Shown here: one piece after another, positions 54,333 through 63,488 of the stretch | Position numbering within the stretch: position 1 is the stretch's first letter | How the letters are laid out: each line of letters begins with the position of its first letter | NCBI GenBank assembly: GCA_964462535.1 | Contig: CAYWXV010000007.1 | Coordinates: 1-64,000 of the forward strand | Direction of reading: 5' to 3' | Origin: CAYWXV01 sp964462535 | GTDB taxonomy: Bacteria; Bacteroidota; Ignavibacteria; OLB7 | DNA length: 64,000 bases | Position numbers and translations under genes: made by a program | Notes under the pieces: model-generated | Database searches by the model: none | Seen by the model: only the letters and a program-made list of their open reading frames with translations | What the model was told of the DNA's origin: nothing

Positions 54333-54923
54333 TCAACGCAGGGCGTTCATTAGTTCCTTCCAGAGGCGTTCGCGGTTGAACTTCGTTTCCGACGAAACGG
54401 GAATGACCCCGCGACAACCGGGATACGACGAGACGGTCTCGGCGACCTCCTCTTCCCTGGCAGTGGCGGCGATTGCCGAGACCTTGTCGTGCTTCGTGAG
54501 CACAACAACGAAAGGTACACCCACGGCGTCGAGCCATGCGAACATATCAAGATCGAGTGCGGTGGGTTTGTGACGAATGTCAACGAGGGACACTATCAAA
54601 CGGAGTGTCGGTCGTTCGGTAAGGTATCGTTCAATCAAACGGGCCCATGAGGCGCGGTCAGTCTTCGAAACCCGTGCGAACCCGTATCCCGGCAGGTCCA
54701 CAAAGTGGACGCGATCATCCAACCGAAAGAAATTGATCTGCTGAGTCTTTCCAGGTGTCGCGCTGGTGCGAGCGAGGGAGCGGCGTCCCACCAGCATGTT
54801 CAACAACGATGACTTCCCGACGTTGGAGCGGCCGGCGAACGCAATCTCCGGGAGTATTCCCTTGGGGAATTGTGACGGATGCGCAGCACTGATCACGAAC
54901 TCGATACTCTTCGGCGTGATCAT
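54333..54923 (-). CDS. engB: Ribosome biogenesis GTP-binding protein EngB/YsxC
   Basis: This 196-aa GTPase is needed for 50S subunit assembly. Its G motifs are in order: G1 GRSNVGKSS (about residues 31-39), a G2 Thr in ATPGKTQQ, G3 DLPGYG and G4 TKHD. It starts 12 nt after the RRM gene and lies 42 nt before the aminotransferase gene, so an operon is likely. Length fits the family. Confidence 0.96.
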   Translation of the reverse strand: MITPKSIEFVISAAHPSQFPKGILPEIAFAGRSNVGKSSLLNMLVGRRSLARTSATPGKTQQINFFRLDDRVHFVDLPGYGFARVSKTDRASWARLIERYLTERPTLRLIVSLVDIRHKPTALDLDMFAWLDAVGVPFVVVLTKHDKVSAIAATAREEEVAETVSSYPGCRGVIPVSSETKFNRERLWKELMNALR

Positions 54924-54935
54924 AGGCGGCGTATA

Positions 54936-55466
54936 CTATTCCTCTTCATCGTCGTCTTCGATATACCGACTCCAATCACGATTGTTCGCGCGACGCTCCT
55001 TCTCGGGGGGCATCTTCTTCTTCCGATCGCGCGATCGATCGTCCTCCTTCCCACGTCGATCGGTCTCCGTCTTCCGCCCTCCTCCACCCGGCAGGGTCTT
55101 CTTGCGGTCGTCAAGAGGTCGCCGGGTCCCATCTCCACCAGCCGATGACCCAGAGCTGAACCTCCCACCAGTATCGCCGCGACCGGAATCTGATCCCGAA
55201 CCCCCGCGTGGTGGTGGAGCCGAGTCGCGACCCCGCGCCTCGTTGCACATCAGATTTCGCCCCATCCACTCGGTACCGTTCAACCCCTCGATCGCGTTTT
55301 CGGCTGCCTCGCGCGTCTCCATTCTAACGAAGGCAAATCCACGGGAGCGGCCCGTTTCCCGATCCAGTACAATGGAAACCGAGGCGACTTCACCGTACGA
55401 TCCGAACAGGTCCTTCAGGCCTTCTTCGGTTGCCGTGAAGGGAATGTTCCCGACATAGATGTTCAC
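54936..55466 (-). CDS. RRM-domain RNA-binding protein with charged tail
   Basis: This 176-aa protein has one RNA recognition motif at residues 1-80: RNP2 is IYVGNI and RNP1 is RGFAFVRM. A Gly/Ser-rich and then Lys/Arg/Asp/Glu-rich tail follows, probably disordered. Single-RRM proteins of this kind are common in Bacteroidota and cyanobacteria and bind structured RNA. The start is GTG 55466, as MNIYVGN is the usual N-terminus. No Shine-Dalgarno is seen. It is co-directional with engB 12 nt downstream. Confidence 0.9.
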   Translation of the reverse strand: MNIYVGNIPFTATEEGLKDLFGSYGEVASVSIVLDRETGRSRGFAFVRMETREAAENAIEGLNGTEWMGRNLMCNEARGRDSAPPPRGGSGSDSGRGDTGGRFSSGSSAGGDGTRRPLDDRKKTLPGGGGRKTETDRRGKEDDRSRDRKKKMPPEKERRANNRDWSRYIEDDDEEE

Positions 55467-55622
55467 GACGATAGTAGTTTCTGTGGGCGATTGTCCGCGG
55501 ATCGCATGCGGGAGTAGATCTGTACAGGCGTTGAGCCGGAGCGACGAATTCCATGCCTGGTAGTCGGGGCATCGTCCGGCGATGGGTGGTCGAACGGGAT
55601 GTGCGACCGCTACTAATCAGAA

Positions 55623-55651
55623 GGCCCCTTTGCGCATGGCGCAAAGGGGCC
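55623..55651 (-). terminator. Terminator hairpin after rplQ
   Basis: GGCCCCTTTGCGC (55623-55635) and GCGCAAAGGGGCC (55639-55651) form a perfect 13-bp stem with a 3-nt loop, 50 nt past the rplQ stop. A weak TTCTGATTA tract follows on the minus strand. It likely ends the spc-alpha transcript. Confidence 0.7.
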
Positions 55652-55700
55652 GACAATTTGCAAAAAATCGAGGACGGAGGAAACGCCCCGGATACGCCAT

Positions 55701-56351
55701 CTACTTGGTGTCGGTCTCTTCCCCGCTCTTCTCTTCTCCGTCACCCTCCTCGGTCGTCCCCTCTGGCACGGCGTCCTCCGCCGCGGGAGTCTCTTCGGCT
55801 GAAGGCTCCGCCGGTTCGTCAACGACCTCCGGCACATCGGCAACTGCCACAGGTGCCTCGGCTACCTCCTGTGCGGCCTGCTTGGCGCGGCTGCGCGCGA
55901 CACGCTCCGCGCGAGAGATAGACCTCTTCGTGCGGAGTCGGGCGGCGTTCTCGTCCCGCTCGAGGTTATAGTCGACGAGCTCGAGAATAGCCATGCGGGC
56001 GCCATCTCCGAGACGCGACCCGAGTTTCACGACGCGGGTGTATCCACCGTTCCGTCCCGCAACCTTCGGCGCAATCTCCGTGAAGAGTTCGCGCACAACG
56101 GCGGTGTCCTTGATATCACGGGCCACGACACGACGCGCGTGCGTGTCGGTGGCGGCACCCCCCTGTTCGGCAAGGTGAGCGCGCTTTGCACGCGATATGA
56201 TCGCCTCGGCGTAGCGACGCGCCTCCTTGGCCTTGGCCTCGGTCGTGCGAATTCGCTTGTGTCGGAAGAGCTGGGTGGCAAGAGCCCGCAACAGGGCGGC
56301 ACGGTGACTTGCCGTACGCTTCAGTTTGCGACCTTCAACGCGATGTCTCAT
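55701..56351 (-). CDS. rplQ: 50S ribosomal protein bL17 with long acidic C-terminal extension
   Basis: This 216-aa protein opens with the bL17 core (MRHRVEGRKLKRTASHRAALLR, GGYTRVVKLGSR, ending near residue 125). It then continues for about 90 residues that are rich in Ala, Glu, Pro and Asp, probably disordered. Typical bL17 is 115-130 aa, and longer forms occur in Bacteroidota. It follows rpoA as usual and is the last gene before the terminator hairpin. Confidence 0.95.
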   Translation of the reverse strand: MRHRVEGRKLKRTASHRAALLRALATQLFRHKRIRTTEAKAKEARRYAEAIISRAKRAHLAEQGGAATDTHARRVVARDIKDTAVVRELFTEIAPKVAGRNGGYTRVVKLGSRLGDGARMAILELVDYNLERDENAARLRTKRSISRAERVARSRAKQAAQEVAEAPVAVADVPEVVDEPAEPSAEETPAAEDAVPEGTTEEGDGEEKSGEETDTK

Positions 56352-56406
56352 GGCTCGGAAAAGGGATGTCTCGTGTAATCGTATTGTTCAGTGCGTCGTC
56401 GTTCGC

Positions 56407-57432
56407 CTAGTCTCGACCGGGCTTGTCGTCGCCCTTGAGATAGCGATCGACATCCATCCCGAACGTGAGGCCGAACTGATCGATGATTGCCGTCAACTCG
56501 GCAAGCGACTTACGTCCGAAGTTGCGGAACTTCAGAAGTTCGTTTTCCTGACGACTGACAAGATCGGCGATCGTGTGAATGTTGGCCGCCTTCAGACAGT
56601 TGTGAGAACGGACTGACAGTTCCAGTTCGTCTACCGGCGTCAGAAGAATTCTCCGAACGCGACCGGCCTCGGCCTCCTGCGCCTCCTCCTGCTCCGCAAT
56701 CTGTGTCTCCTCAGCGTCGAAGTTCAGGAAGAGCTGGATGTGATCACGAAGGATCTTCGCCGCGGTGGCGAGCGCCTCCTCGGGAGTGATCGATCCATCG
56801 GTCGTGATGTCCAGCGTCAGCTTCTCGTAGTCCGTCTTCTGCCCGACACGCGTCGGCTCCACCAGATATCGAACATTGAGGATCGGCGTGAAGATCGAAT
56901 CGATTGCGATTGTCCCCAGCGGCTGATCGGGTTGAAAATTCTCCTCTGAAGGGACGTAGCCCTTCCCACGGCCCACACGCAGCTCCACCGTAAGGGACAC
57001 CCCTTCAGCGAGCGTTGCGATGTGATGATCGGGATTGAGGATCTCGAAATCGTTGGTCGCGTTCTGAATATCCTTCCCCGTCCAGTCGCCCGGGCCGGTC
57101 ACGGTAAATCCGATGCGGGTCGCCTTCTTGTCGACCTGACGAAGGCGCACCTCCTTCAGATTAAGGACAATTTCGGCCATGTCCTCCGTCACACCCTCGA
57201 CGGTCTGGAATTCGTGGAGGACACCGTCTATGCGCACTGCAGAAATTGCGCACCCTGGAATCGAGGCAAGGAGAACGCGCCGAAACGCATTGCCGATCGT
57301 GGTTCCGTATCCTTCCTCCAGCGGCTGCAGGACGAAACGTCCAAAAGTCGCATTCCGGCTGGACTCGTCGACCTGTACCCGTTCAGGCATCTGCATGAAC
57401 GAACTCATCGGCGCGGTGATTTGCTCTGTCAA
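56407..57432 (-). CDS. rpoA: DNA-directed RNA polymerase subunit alpha
   Basis: This 341-aa protein starts the assembly of RNA polymerase. The N-terminal domain has LQPLEEGYGTTIGNAFRRVLLASIPG. The C-terminal domain (about 270-330) has the activator- and UP-element-binding helix-hairpin region ending in LRSHNCLKAANIHTIADL-type sequence (VRSHNCLKAANIHTIADL). The start is TTG at 57432, with GAGAGG 6 nt before it. ATG 57408 (MSSFMQMPERV) is the alternative. It lies 60 nt after rpsD. Confidence 0.96.
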   Translation of the reverse strand: MTEQITAPMSSFMQMPERVQVDESSRNATFGRFVLQPLEEGYGTTIGNAFRRVLLASIPGCAISAVRIDGVLHEFQTVEGVTEDMAEIVLNLKEVRLRQVDKKATRIGFTVTGPGDWTGKDIQNATNDFEILNPDHHIATLAEGVSLTVELRVGRGKGYVPSEENFQPDQPLGTIAIDSIFTPILNVRYLVEPTRVGQKTDYEKLTLDITTDGSITPEEALATAAKILRDHIQLFLNFDAEETQIAEQEEAQEAEAGRVRRILLTPVDELELSVRSHNCLKAANIHTIADLVSRQENELLKFRNFGRKSLAELTAIIDQFGLTFGMDVDRYLKGDDKPGRD

Positions 57433-57492
57433 GACTAACCTCTCGCTTTCTCTTCGGTTGATCGATGGATTCGACGTCGTCAGCAATTCAGG

Positions 57493-58125
57493 TTACTTCG
57501 AGTAGAGCTCGACGACCAGCTGCTCGTTTGCGTTCAGCGGTACGTCGGCACGCTCCGGGCTGTTCAGGAGGGTCCCCTTCAGGTTCGCCTTGTCCAACTG
57601 GAGCCACGATGGTACGGATCGCTCGGTCTGTCGACGGAGTGCCTCATGAACAGCATCCAGTCGGCGGCTCTTCGGCCGGACCTGGACGATGTCACCGGGG
57701 CGGAGCTGATAGCTCGGGATGTTGACCGGTCGGTTGTTGACCGTCAAGTGACGATGGAGGATCAACTGACGGGCAGCGGCACGCGAGGCAGCGAGTCCGA
57801 GCCGATAGACCACGTTATCCAGTCGCTGCTCGAGCAGACGGACAAGATTGTCACCGGTCGGGCCGTGCTGGCGGTTTGCCTTTTCGAACATGAGACGGAA
57901 CTGCTTTTCGAGGAGCCGGTACTGGCGCTTGATCTTCTGCTTCTCGCGAAGCTGAAGGCCGTACTCGGTTACCTTCTGGCGACGCATGTTACCCCCGTGT
58001 TGACCGGGAGGCTGATTGCGACGCTCGATGGGGCACTTCTCGGTGTAGCATTTCGCCCCCTTCAGGAACAGCTTCTGCCGTTCGCGACGGCAGAGCTTGC
58101 ATACTGCATCTGTGTATCGGGCCAT
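57493..58125 (-). CDS. rpsD: 30S ribosomal protein uS4
   Basis: This 210-aa protein nucleates 30S assembly and binds the 5' domain of 16S rRNA. It keeps a full zinc site: Cys9, Cys12, Cys26 and Cys31. The S4 RNA-binding domain starts at RLDNVVYRLGLAASRAAARQ. S4 represses the alpha operon in several bacteria; no target site was identified here. It lies between rpsK and rpoA. Confidence 0.97.
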   Translation of the reverse strand: MARYTDAVCKLCRRERQKLFLKGAKCYTEKCPIERRNQPPGQHGGNMRRQKVTEYGLQLREKQKIKRQYRLLEKQFRLMFEKANRQHGPTGDNLVRLLEQRLDNVVYRLGLAASRAAARQLILHRHLTVNNRPVNIPSYQLRPGDIVQVRPKSRRLDAVHEALRRQTERSVPSWLQLDKANLKGTLLNSPERADVPLNANEQLVVELYSK

Positions 58126-58203
58126 AGTTCGGTTCGGAGTCGACTCTGTTCGTGTGATTCGTCTGATTGCGGGGCGCGATTCGGACGCGCCTGTGCAGAT
58201 GGA

Positions 58204-58593
58204 CTAGACGCGGCGTCGCTTTGGAGGACGGCACCCGTTGTGCGGAAGAGGCGTCTGGTCGGTAATCGTAAGCACCTCCAGCCCGTTCTGCTGAAGCGCA
58301 CGAACGGCAGCTTCGCGCCCGGAGCCCGGTCCCGTGATGAAGACGTCAACCTTTCGGAGCCCCATGTCGAAGGCCTCCTTCCCGGCGTTCTCTGCGCAGA
58401 CCTGCGCCGCGTACGGCGTATTCTTTCGCGATCCCCGGAAGCCGTTGCGTCCGGCGGAGCTCCATGAAAGGACGTTTCCGTAGACGTCGGTGACGGTCAC
58501 CATCACATTGTTGAACGTCGCCTTCACATAGGCGCGTCCATGCGATTCGGCGACAACCTTTTTCTTCCGTTTCTGCTGAGTGCTCTTGGCCAT
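58204..58593 (-). CDS. rpsK: 30S ribosomal protein uS11
   Basis: This 129-aa platform protein has the conserved C-terminal end ITDQTPLPHNGCRPPKRRRV and the central VFITGPGSGREAAVRAL. It lies 21 nt after rpsM and precedes rpsD, the standard alpha-operon order. Confidence 0.97.
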   Translation of the reverse strand: MAKSTQQKRKKKVVAESHGRAYVKATFNNVMVTVTDVYGNVLSWSSAGRNGFRGSRKNTPYAAQVCAENAGKEAFDMGLRKVDVFITGPGSGREAAVRALQQNGLEVLTITDQTPLPHNGCRPPKRRRV

Positions 58594-58614
58594 GTCTCTC
58601 TATGAGTTCGGGTA

Positions 58615-58995
58615 CTACTTCTTTCCGGCCTTCTTCTTTCCGGCGACGGTCTTGCGACGTCCCTTCCGTGTGCGGGCGTTGGTTCGGGTCCGCTGGCCGT
58701 TTACCGGCAACCCGCGCCGGTGCCTCAGGCCGCGGTAGCACCCAATATCCATCAGGCGCTTGATGTTCAACTGCACCTCGGCGCGAAGCGCCCCCTCCAC
58801 CTTGAAATCGTTCTGAATCACCAGGCGGATGCGATTGACTTCTTCGTCCGAGAGATCGGAGATCTTCTTGGAGGGTTCCACCTCCGCCTGACTGAGGATC
58901 TTCAACGCGGTATCGGGGCCAATGCCGTAGATGTACCGAAGCCCAATTCGTGCGTGCTTCGTACGCGGAAGGTCAATTCCAGCAATGCGTGCCAA
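58615..58995 (-). CDS. rpsM: 30S ribosomal protein uS13
   Basis: This 126-aa head protein contacts the P-site tRNA through its basic tail. It opens with MARIAGIDLPRTKHARIGLRYI and has the GLRHRRGLPVNGQRTRTNAR block, followed by a Lys-rich tail. It follows rpmJ and precedes rpsK. Confidence 0.97.
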   Translation of the reverse strand: MARIAGIDLPRTKHARIGLRYIYGIGPDTALKILSQAEVEPSKKISDLSDEEVNRIRLVIQNDFKVEGALRAEVQLNIKRLMDIGCYRGLRHRRGLPVNGQRTRTNARTRKGRRKTVAGKKKAGKK

Positions 58996-59042
58996 CGTCT
59001 ATTGCTCCTTATTGATGGATGTCGTTCCGTTACCAGTCACGC

Positions 59043-59159
59043 CTACCCTTGACGCTGCTTGTGCTTCGGGTTCTTCTTGCAGATCACCCGCACAACGCCC
59101 TTCCGCTTGACCACCTTGCAGTGATCGCACATCTTTCTGACAGAGGCTCGGACTTTCAT
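59043..59159 (-). CDS. rpmJ: 50S ribosomal protein bL36
   Basis: This 38-aa protein is too short for routine calling but complete: MKVRASVRKMCDHCK to KQRQG. The zinc ligands Cys11, Cys14, Cys27 and His33 are all present, so it is the zinc-binding form. It sits between infA and rpsM, its usual place in this group. Confidence 0.95.
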   Translation of the reverse strand: MKVRASVRKMCDHCKVVKRKGVVRVICKKNPKHKQRQG

Positions 59160-59211
59160 CGTTCTATCGCTGTTGTTTGATCGTGTGTTCTTCCGGTCCA
59201 GACTCGACAGA

Positions 59212-59430
59212 TCACTTGTACCGATACGTGATCCGTCCCTTGCTCAGGTCGTACGGTGAGAGTTCCACCGTCACCTTGTCCCCCTGGAGGATCCTGATGT
59301 AGTGAATCCTCATCTTCCCTGACATGTGCGCCAGGATCTCGTGACCGTTCTCCAGCCGGACACGAAACGTCGTATTCGGAAGCACCTCCGAGACGACCCC
59401 GTCAACTTTTATCGCTGTCTGTTTCGCCAT
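59212..59430 (-). CDS. infA: Translation initiation factor IF-1
   Basis: This 72-aa protein occupies the A site during initiation. It has the S1-like OB fold with VVSEVLPNTTFRVRLENGHEILAH and SGKMRIHYIRILQGDKVTVELSPYDL. I chose ATG 59430 (MAKQTAIKV); the open frame extends upstream without homology. The gene starts inside the 3' end of map, overlapping it by 29 nt. Confidence 0.96.
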   Translation of the reverse strand: MAKQTAIKVDGVVSEVLPNTTFRVRLENGHEILAHMSGKMRIHYIRILQGDKVTVELSPYDLSKGRITYRYK

Positions 59431-60253
59431 ATGTCTCCTCGGCGCGCGTCGTCGCCGCATGATTCGGACTCGGCCACGAGGTCAGTACCTCAGCCTTGTC
59501 CGGCCGGATGACGACGGTATGCTCGTAGTGCGCCGATGGCCTTCCGTCGGCAGTCGCAACAGTCCATCGATCGTCAAGCGTTATCACCCTGTGTCCCCCT
59601 GCGTTCACCATCGGCTCGATGCAAATCGTCATTCCATCGATCAACTGCGTGTTCCGGAACTGATGCCGAGCGAATGGGCTGGGAACGAAATTCGGGATCG
59701 ACGGCTCTTCGTGCAGCTTCGACCCAATGCCGTGACCGACGAGTTCGCGCACCACGCTGAAGCCATGCGACTCAACATGCCGTTGAACGGCCCGCGAGAT
59801 GTCGTACACTCTATTCCCCTCGATCGCCTGCTCGATCCCCAGCCACAACGCCTCTTCAGTCACCTCCATCAACCGTCGCCCCTCGTCGGAGATCTCTCCG
59901 ACAGCGTACGTGGCCGCGCTGTCACCGAAGTAGCCGTTGTACCGGACACCAACGTCAAGCGAGACGATATCTCCCTCGACTAGCGGGCGGTGATCAGGAA
60001 GCCCATGCACGACCGCGCTGTTGACTGACGTACAGAGCGTTGCCGGATACTCCTCACCTTGAACGACATACCCCTTGAACGCCGGCTCGGCTCCATGATC
60101 GCGGATATATTCTTCCGCCCGAGCGTCCATCTTCTGCGTGGTCATCCCCTCGGTCACGCACTCACTCAACGTCTCGAGCACTCCAGAGACTATCCGGCTG
60201 GCGTGCCGGATGAGTTCGATCTGCTCCGCGCTCTTGACTCCAGGTGATGTCAC
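59402..60253 (-). CDS. map: Methionine aminopeptidase
   Basis: This 283-aa enzyme removes the N-terminal Met from nascent proteins. The dinuclear metal site uses the Asp of SLDVGVRYNGYFGDSAATYA, His of GHGIGSKLHEEP, Glu of CIEPMV and Glu of HYEHTVVI. The C-terminus extends about 30 polar residues past the catalytic core, and its last codons overlap infA. The secY-map-infA order is common in bacteria outside Gammaproteobacteria. Confidence 0.96.
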   Translation of the reverse strand: MTSPGVKSAEQIELIRHASRIVSGVLETLSECVTEGMTTQKMDARAEEYIRDHGAEPAFKGYVVQGEEYPATLCTSVNSAVVHGLPDHRPLVEGDIVSLDVGVRYNGYFGDSAATYAVGEISDEGRRLMEVTEEALWLGIEQAIEGNRVYDISRAVQRHVESHGFSVVRELVGHGIGSKLHEEPSIPNFVPSPFARHQFRNTQLIDGMTICIEPMVNAGGHRVITLDDRWTVATADGRPSAHYEHTVVIRPDKAEVLTSWPSPNHAATTRAEETYGETDSDKS

Positions 60254-60305
60254 GTGCTATGCCATTCTGAACAGGGTCCAGGGAAATGACCCGTGCTCCA
60301 TGTAC

Positions 60306-61679
60306 TTACTGTCCACCTATACTGGCCGTTTGGGCCCGACCGCGCAGTCGACCCGACTTCATGAACCCGTCGTAGTGTCGCATCAAGAGATACGACTCCA
60401 CCTGCTTCAACGTGTCGAGTGCGACACCGACCATGATCAGCAGACTAGTTCCCCCAAAGAACTGGGCGAAGTTCTGACTGACACCTAGCTGGCCAACGAA
60501 GACAGGTAGAATGGCTACGAGCGCCAGAAACAGAGATCCGGGAACCGTAACGCGCATGAGGATCCCGTCCAGATACTCCTCGGTCGGCTTGCCGGGACGA
60601 ACGCCCGGGATATACCCACCACTCTTCCGCATGTTCTCAGCCACGTCACGGGGGTTGAAGACGATGGCCGTATAGAAAAACGTGAAGAAGACGATGAGTA
60701 CGGCAAACACGACTGCGTGCAGCGGATCATCGTACTTGAAGTTGCGCGCCATGAACTGACCGACGGCGCTATCCGGAATCACCTGCGTAAGGGAGTTCGG
60801 AATGAACATCATCGCCTGTGCGAAGATGATCGGCATCACGTTGGCAGTCACCATCGAGATGGGAATGAAGGACGATGTCTGCGACGCTGGGCGCGCAGAC
60901 CCCCGTTTCGATGTGTCTATCCTCTTGGCGTACTGAACAGGTACTCGCCGCTGCGCCTGCGTGAACAGGACCACCATCGCGATGACACCAAGGAGCACGG
61001 CGACAATGACCAGTTCCACAATGATGTTACGCGATCCGGATCGCACGAGTTCAAACTCGGAGACGAGCGCAACAGGGAACCTCGCGATGATCCCGATGAA
61101 GATGATGAGCGACGTACCGTTCCCGATTCCCTTCTCCGTAATCTGCTCACCGATCCACATCAGGAAGATCGTTCCAGCGGTGAATATCGTCGCTGCCATC
61201 AGGATGAACGGGGCGCCGTGCACCGATTCCGGTACGATCGACTTTCCCCCTCCCGCGTCGGCCGTTTGGAGACTTATCGCAATCGCCATTCCCTGGGCGA
61301 ACGAAAGTCCAACGGTGATATACCTGGTGTAGGCGTTGAGCTGTCGCCTCCCCTGCTCCCCTTCCTGCTGGAGCTTCTGGAAGTACGGAATCACCGCGCC
61401 GGCAAGCTGCACGATGATCGACGCGGAGATGTAGGGCATGATGCCCAGGGCGAAGATCGCGGCATTCGAGTAGGCACCGCCGACGAACATGTCGAACATG
61501 CCGAAGAGCGTGTTGCCCCCGGCGAGCTTCGCATCCTTAAGCAACGAAACGTCGACGCCGGGTACCGAGATAAAGGACCCGACGCGGACGACGAGAAGCA
61601 TGAGTCCGGTGAAGATCAGCCGCTGACGCAGCTCTTCAATCTTCCAGACATTCCGTAGGCTCTCAGTGAACTTACTCAT
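60306..61679 (-). CDS. secY: Preprotein translocase subunit SecY
   Basis: This 457-aa inner-membrane protein forms the protein-conducting channel with SecE. It has ten hydrophobic helices and the family blocks FGMFDMFVGGAYSNAAIFALGI and WIGEQITEKGIGNGTSLIIF. The plug region follows the first helix (SVPGVDVS). Its start overlaps the rplO stop by 8 nt, which suggests translational coupling. Confidence 0.97.
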   Translation of the reverse strand: MSKFTESLRNVWKIEELRQRLIFTGLMLLVVRVGSFISVPGVDVSLLKDAKLAGGNTLFGMFDMFVGGAYSNAAIFALGIMPYISASIIVQLAGAVIPYFQKLQQEGEQGRRQLNAYTRYITVGLSFAQGMAIAISLQTADAGGGKSIVPESVHGAPFILMAATIFTAGTIFLMWIGEQITEKGIGNGTSLIIFIGIIARFPVALVSEFELVRSGSRNIIVELVIVAVLLGVIAMVVLFTQAQRRVPVQYAKRIDTSKRGSARPASQTSSFIPISMVTANVMPIIFAQAMMFIPNSLTQVIPDSAVGQFMARNFKYDDPLHAVVFAVLIVFFTFFYTAIVFNPRDVAENMRKSGGYIPGVRPGKPTEEYLDGILMRVTVPGSLFLALVAILPVFVGQLGVSQNFAQFFGGTSLLIMVGVALDTLKQVESYLLMRHYDGFMKSGRLRGRAQTASIGGQ

Positions 61680-62136
61680 GGAGGTTCGCTGTTCCGCCGG
61701 CCCCCTCGATCTTGGCGCGAGCGGAGGCGGAGAATTTGTGAGCAGTAACCGTGAGAGATGCCGTCAGCTCCCCGTTCCCCAGGATCTTCAAGGGGCCTTT
61801 GCGCCGGGCGACGACACCAAGCGCGTAGAGGTGCTCGGGTCCGACGACGCCGTCGGTGATGTGACCGGCATCCACGAGTTCCTGAAGACGCGACACGTTG
61901 ATCTCCTGGTACTCGACGCGAGCGTGGTTGCGGAACCCGAACTTGGGAACTCGCCGGATGTATGGCATCTGTCCACCCTCGAAGTTCGGAATCTGTCCGA
62001 AGCCGGATCTGGACTGGTGCCCTTTGTGACCGCGGGTCGAGGTACCGCCGAAGCCGGACCCCTGACCGCGACCGACACGCTTCTTCCTGCTGGTCGCCCC
62101 CTTCGGCGAGCTAAGTTCTCCGAGATGATTCGACAT
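61672..62136 (-). CDS. rplO: 50S ribosomal protein uL15
   Basis: This 154-aa protein opens with the basic segment KKRVGRGQGSGFGGTSTRGHKGHQ and has GGQMPYIRRVPKFGF, both typical of uL15. Its last codons overlap secY by 8 nt. It follows rpmD in the standard spc-operon order. Confidence 0.97.
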   Translation of the reverse strand: MSNHLGELSSPKGATSRKKRVGRGQGSGFGGTSTRGHKGHQSRSGFGQIPNFEGGQMPYIRRVPKFGFRNHARVEYQEINVSRLQELVDAGHITDGVVGPEHLYALGVVARRKGPLKILGNGELTASLTVTAHKFSASARAKIEGAGGTANLHE

Positions 62137-62209
62137 TGTTCTGGCTCTGATCTCGATGTTCGGTATTCAACAGCGAATGCCGCAACCACCACCCGGTAGT
62201 GCGGACGTT

Positions 62210-62401
62210 CTACGCCTGGTCGTCGACAGGCTCTACCTTCACGAGATGGCTCACGACGCGGAGCATCCCCTGGAGATTGTCATTGAGGGTGTGCACCCGA
62301 CTGTAGTTGGGTCGACCAAGGCCAAGCGCTTCAATCGTCCTCTTCTGCTTCTCGGGGCGATCAATGACGCTCTTGATCTGCGTGACTTTGACTCGTGCCA
62401 T
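62210..62401 (-). CDS. rpmD: 50S ribosomal protein uL30
   Basis: This 63-aa protein begins MARVKVTQIKSVIDRP and contains QKRTIEALGLGRPNYSRVH, typical of uL30. The stop at 62210 is 73 nt upstream of rplO. The frame extends upstream into rpsE without sense, so ATG 62401 is the start. Confidence 0.95.
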   Translation of the reverse strand: MARVKVTQIKSVIDRPEKQKRTIEALGLGRPNYSRVHTLNDNLQGMLRVVSHLVKVEPVDDQA

Positions 62402-62408
62402 GACTGAT

Positions 62409-62927
62409 TTATCCTCGGAAGACCTTGCTGACACTGATACCACGACGGCTGGCGACCGAGCCCGCATCCTCAAGGCTTGTGAGGGCGGCCATTGTCGCCT
62501 TGACAACGTTGTGGGGATTGGATGATCCCATGCACTTGGTAAGGATATCCTGCACACCCGCGGCCTCAAGCACGGCGCGCGCCGCACCGCCGGCAATCAC
62601 CCCTGTACCCTGCGTGGCAGGCTTCAGGAGCATCTTCCCGGCTCCATACTTGCCGAACACCTCGTGCGGAATGGTATGCCCCTTCAACTCGATTCGAACG
62701 ACCGACTTTCGGGCAGCCTCGGTAGCTTTCGTCACCGCGTTCGCGACTTCGTTCGCCTTACCGAGACCGATGCCAACGTGACCGTGGCCGTCACCGACGA
62801 CAACAATCGCGCTGAATCCGAACCGGCGTCCACCCTTCACGACCTTCGCGGTCCGGGCGATGTTGACGACCTTGTCCTTGAGTTCCAGTTCCGAGGCTTT
62901 TGCTTTAGCGACGTCTCTACGCTGCAT
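62409..62927 (-). CDS. rpsE: 30S ribosomal protein uS5
   Basis: This 172-aa protein helps keep mRNA decoding accurate. It shows VVKGGRRFGFSAIVVVGDGHGHVGIGLGKA and the C-terminal block GGAARAVLEAAGVQDILTK. It lies 7 nt before rpmD and follows rplR. Confidence 0.97.
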   Translation of the reverse strand: MQRRDVAKAKASELELKDKVVNIARTAKVVKGGRRFGFSAIVVVGDGHGHVGIGLGKANEVANAVTKATEAARKSVVRIELKGHTIPHEVFGKYGAGKMLLKPATQGTGVIAGGAARAVLEAAGVQDILTKCMGSSNPHNVVKATMAALTSLEDAGSVASRRGISVSKVFRG

Positions 62928-63009
62928 GAACGTGTTTGGATATCCGTGATCGGGTTCGTACCAGTCGAATTACTCTGACCCCACCGTGCAGAACTGCACC
63001 GCTGCGTCT

Positions 63010-63384
63010 CTACAGGGCGATCCCTTCTTCTCGCACACCATCGGCGACCGCCTTGACGCGACCGTGGAAGAGATACCCGTTGCGATCGAACACCGCGCCT
63101 GCGACGCTTCGCTCCTTCAGTCTCTGCGCCAGGGCGCGACCAACAGCATATCCGACGGGGACCTTGCCCCCCGCATCGGCTGCCAGGAGTCCAGCAACGA
63201 TCTCATCATTCAAGCTGGAGGCGTGCGCTACGGTTGCGCCGGTTGAATCGTCGATGGCCTGCACATAGATGTGCTTCAGACTACGAAAGACGGAGAGACG
63301 CGGACGCTCGGTAGTGCCGGTCACCTTCTTCCTGATACCTGTCTTACGCCGTGTCCGGCGCGCGTACTTACTCTTGGCGCTCAT
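63010..63384 (-). CDS. rplR: 50S ribosomal protein uL18
   Basis: This 124-aa protein binds 5S rRNA. It has the basic N-terminus, the RPRLSVFRSLKHIYVQAIDD strand and the C-terminal FDRNGYLFHGRVKAVADG. It lies between rplF and rpsE, in spc order. Confidence 0.96.
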   Translation of the reverse strand: MSAKSKYARRTRRKTGIRKKVTGTTERPRLSVFRSLKHIYVQAIDDSTGATVAHASSLNDEIVAGLLAADAGGKVPVGYAVGRALAQRLKERSVAGAVFDRNGYLFHGRVKAVADGVREEGIAL

Positions 63385-63488
63385 GTTGATCTGAATGAAG
63401 TTCCGCCGCTGCGCGGAGTCATCGTTGCATCTGACGGGATTCGACTGACGGGCGCACTGGTGCGCTGTTCGCTCAGGGCCTTGGGCCG

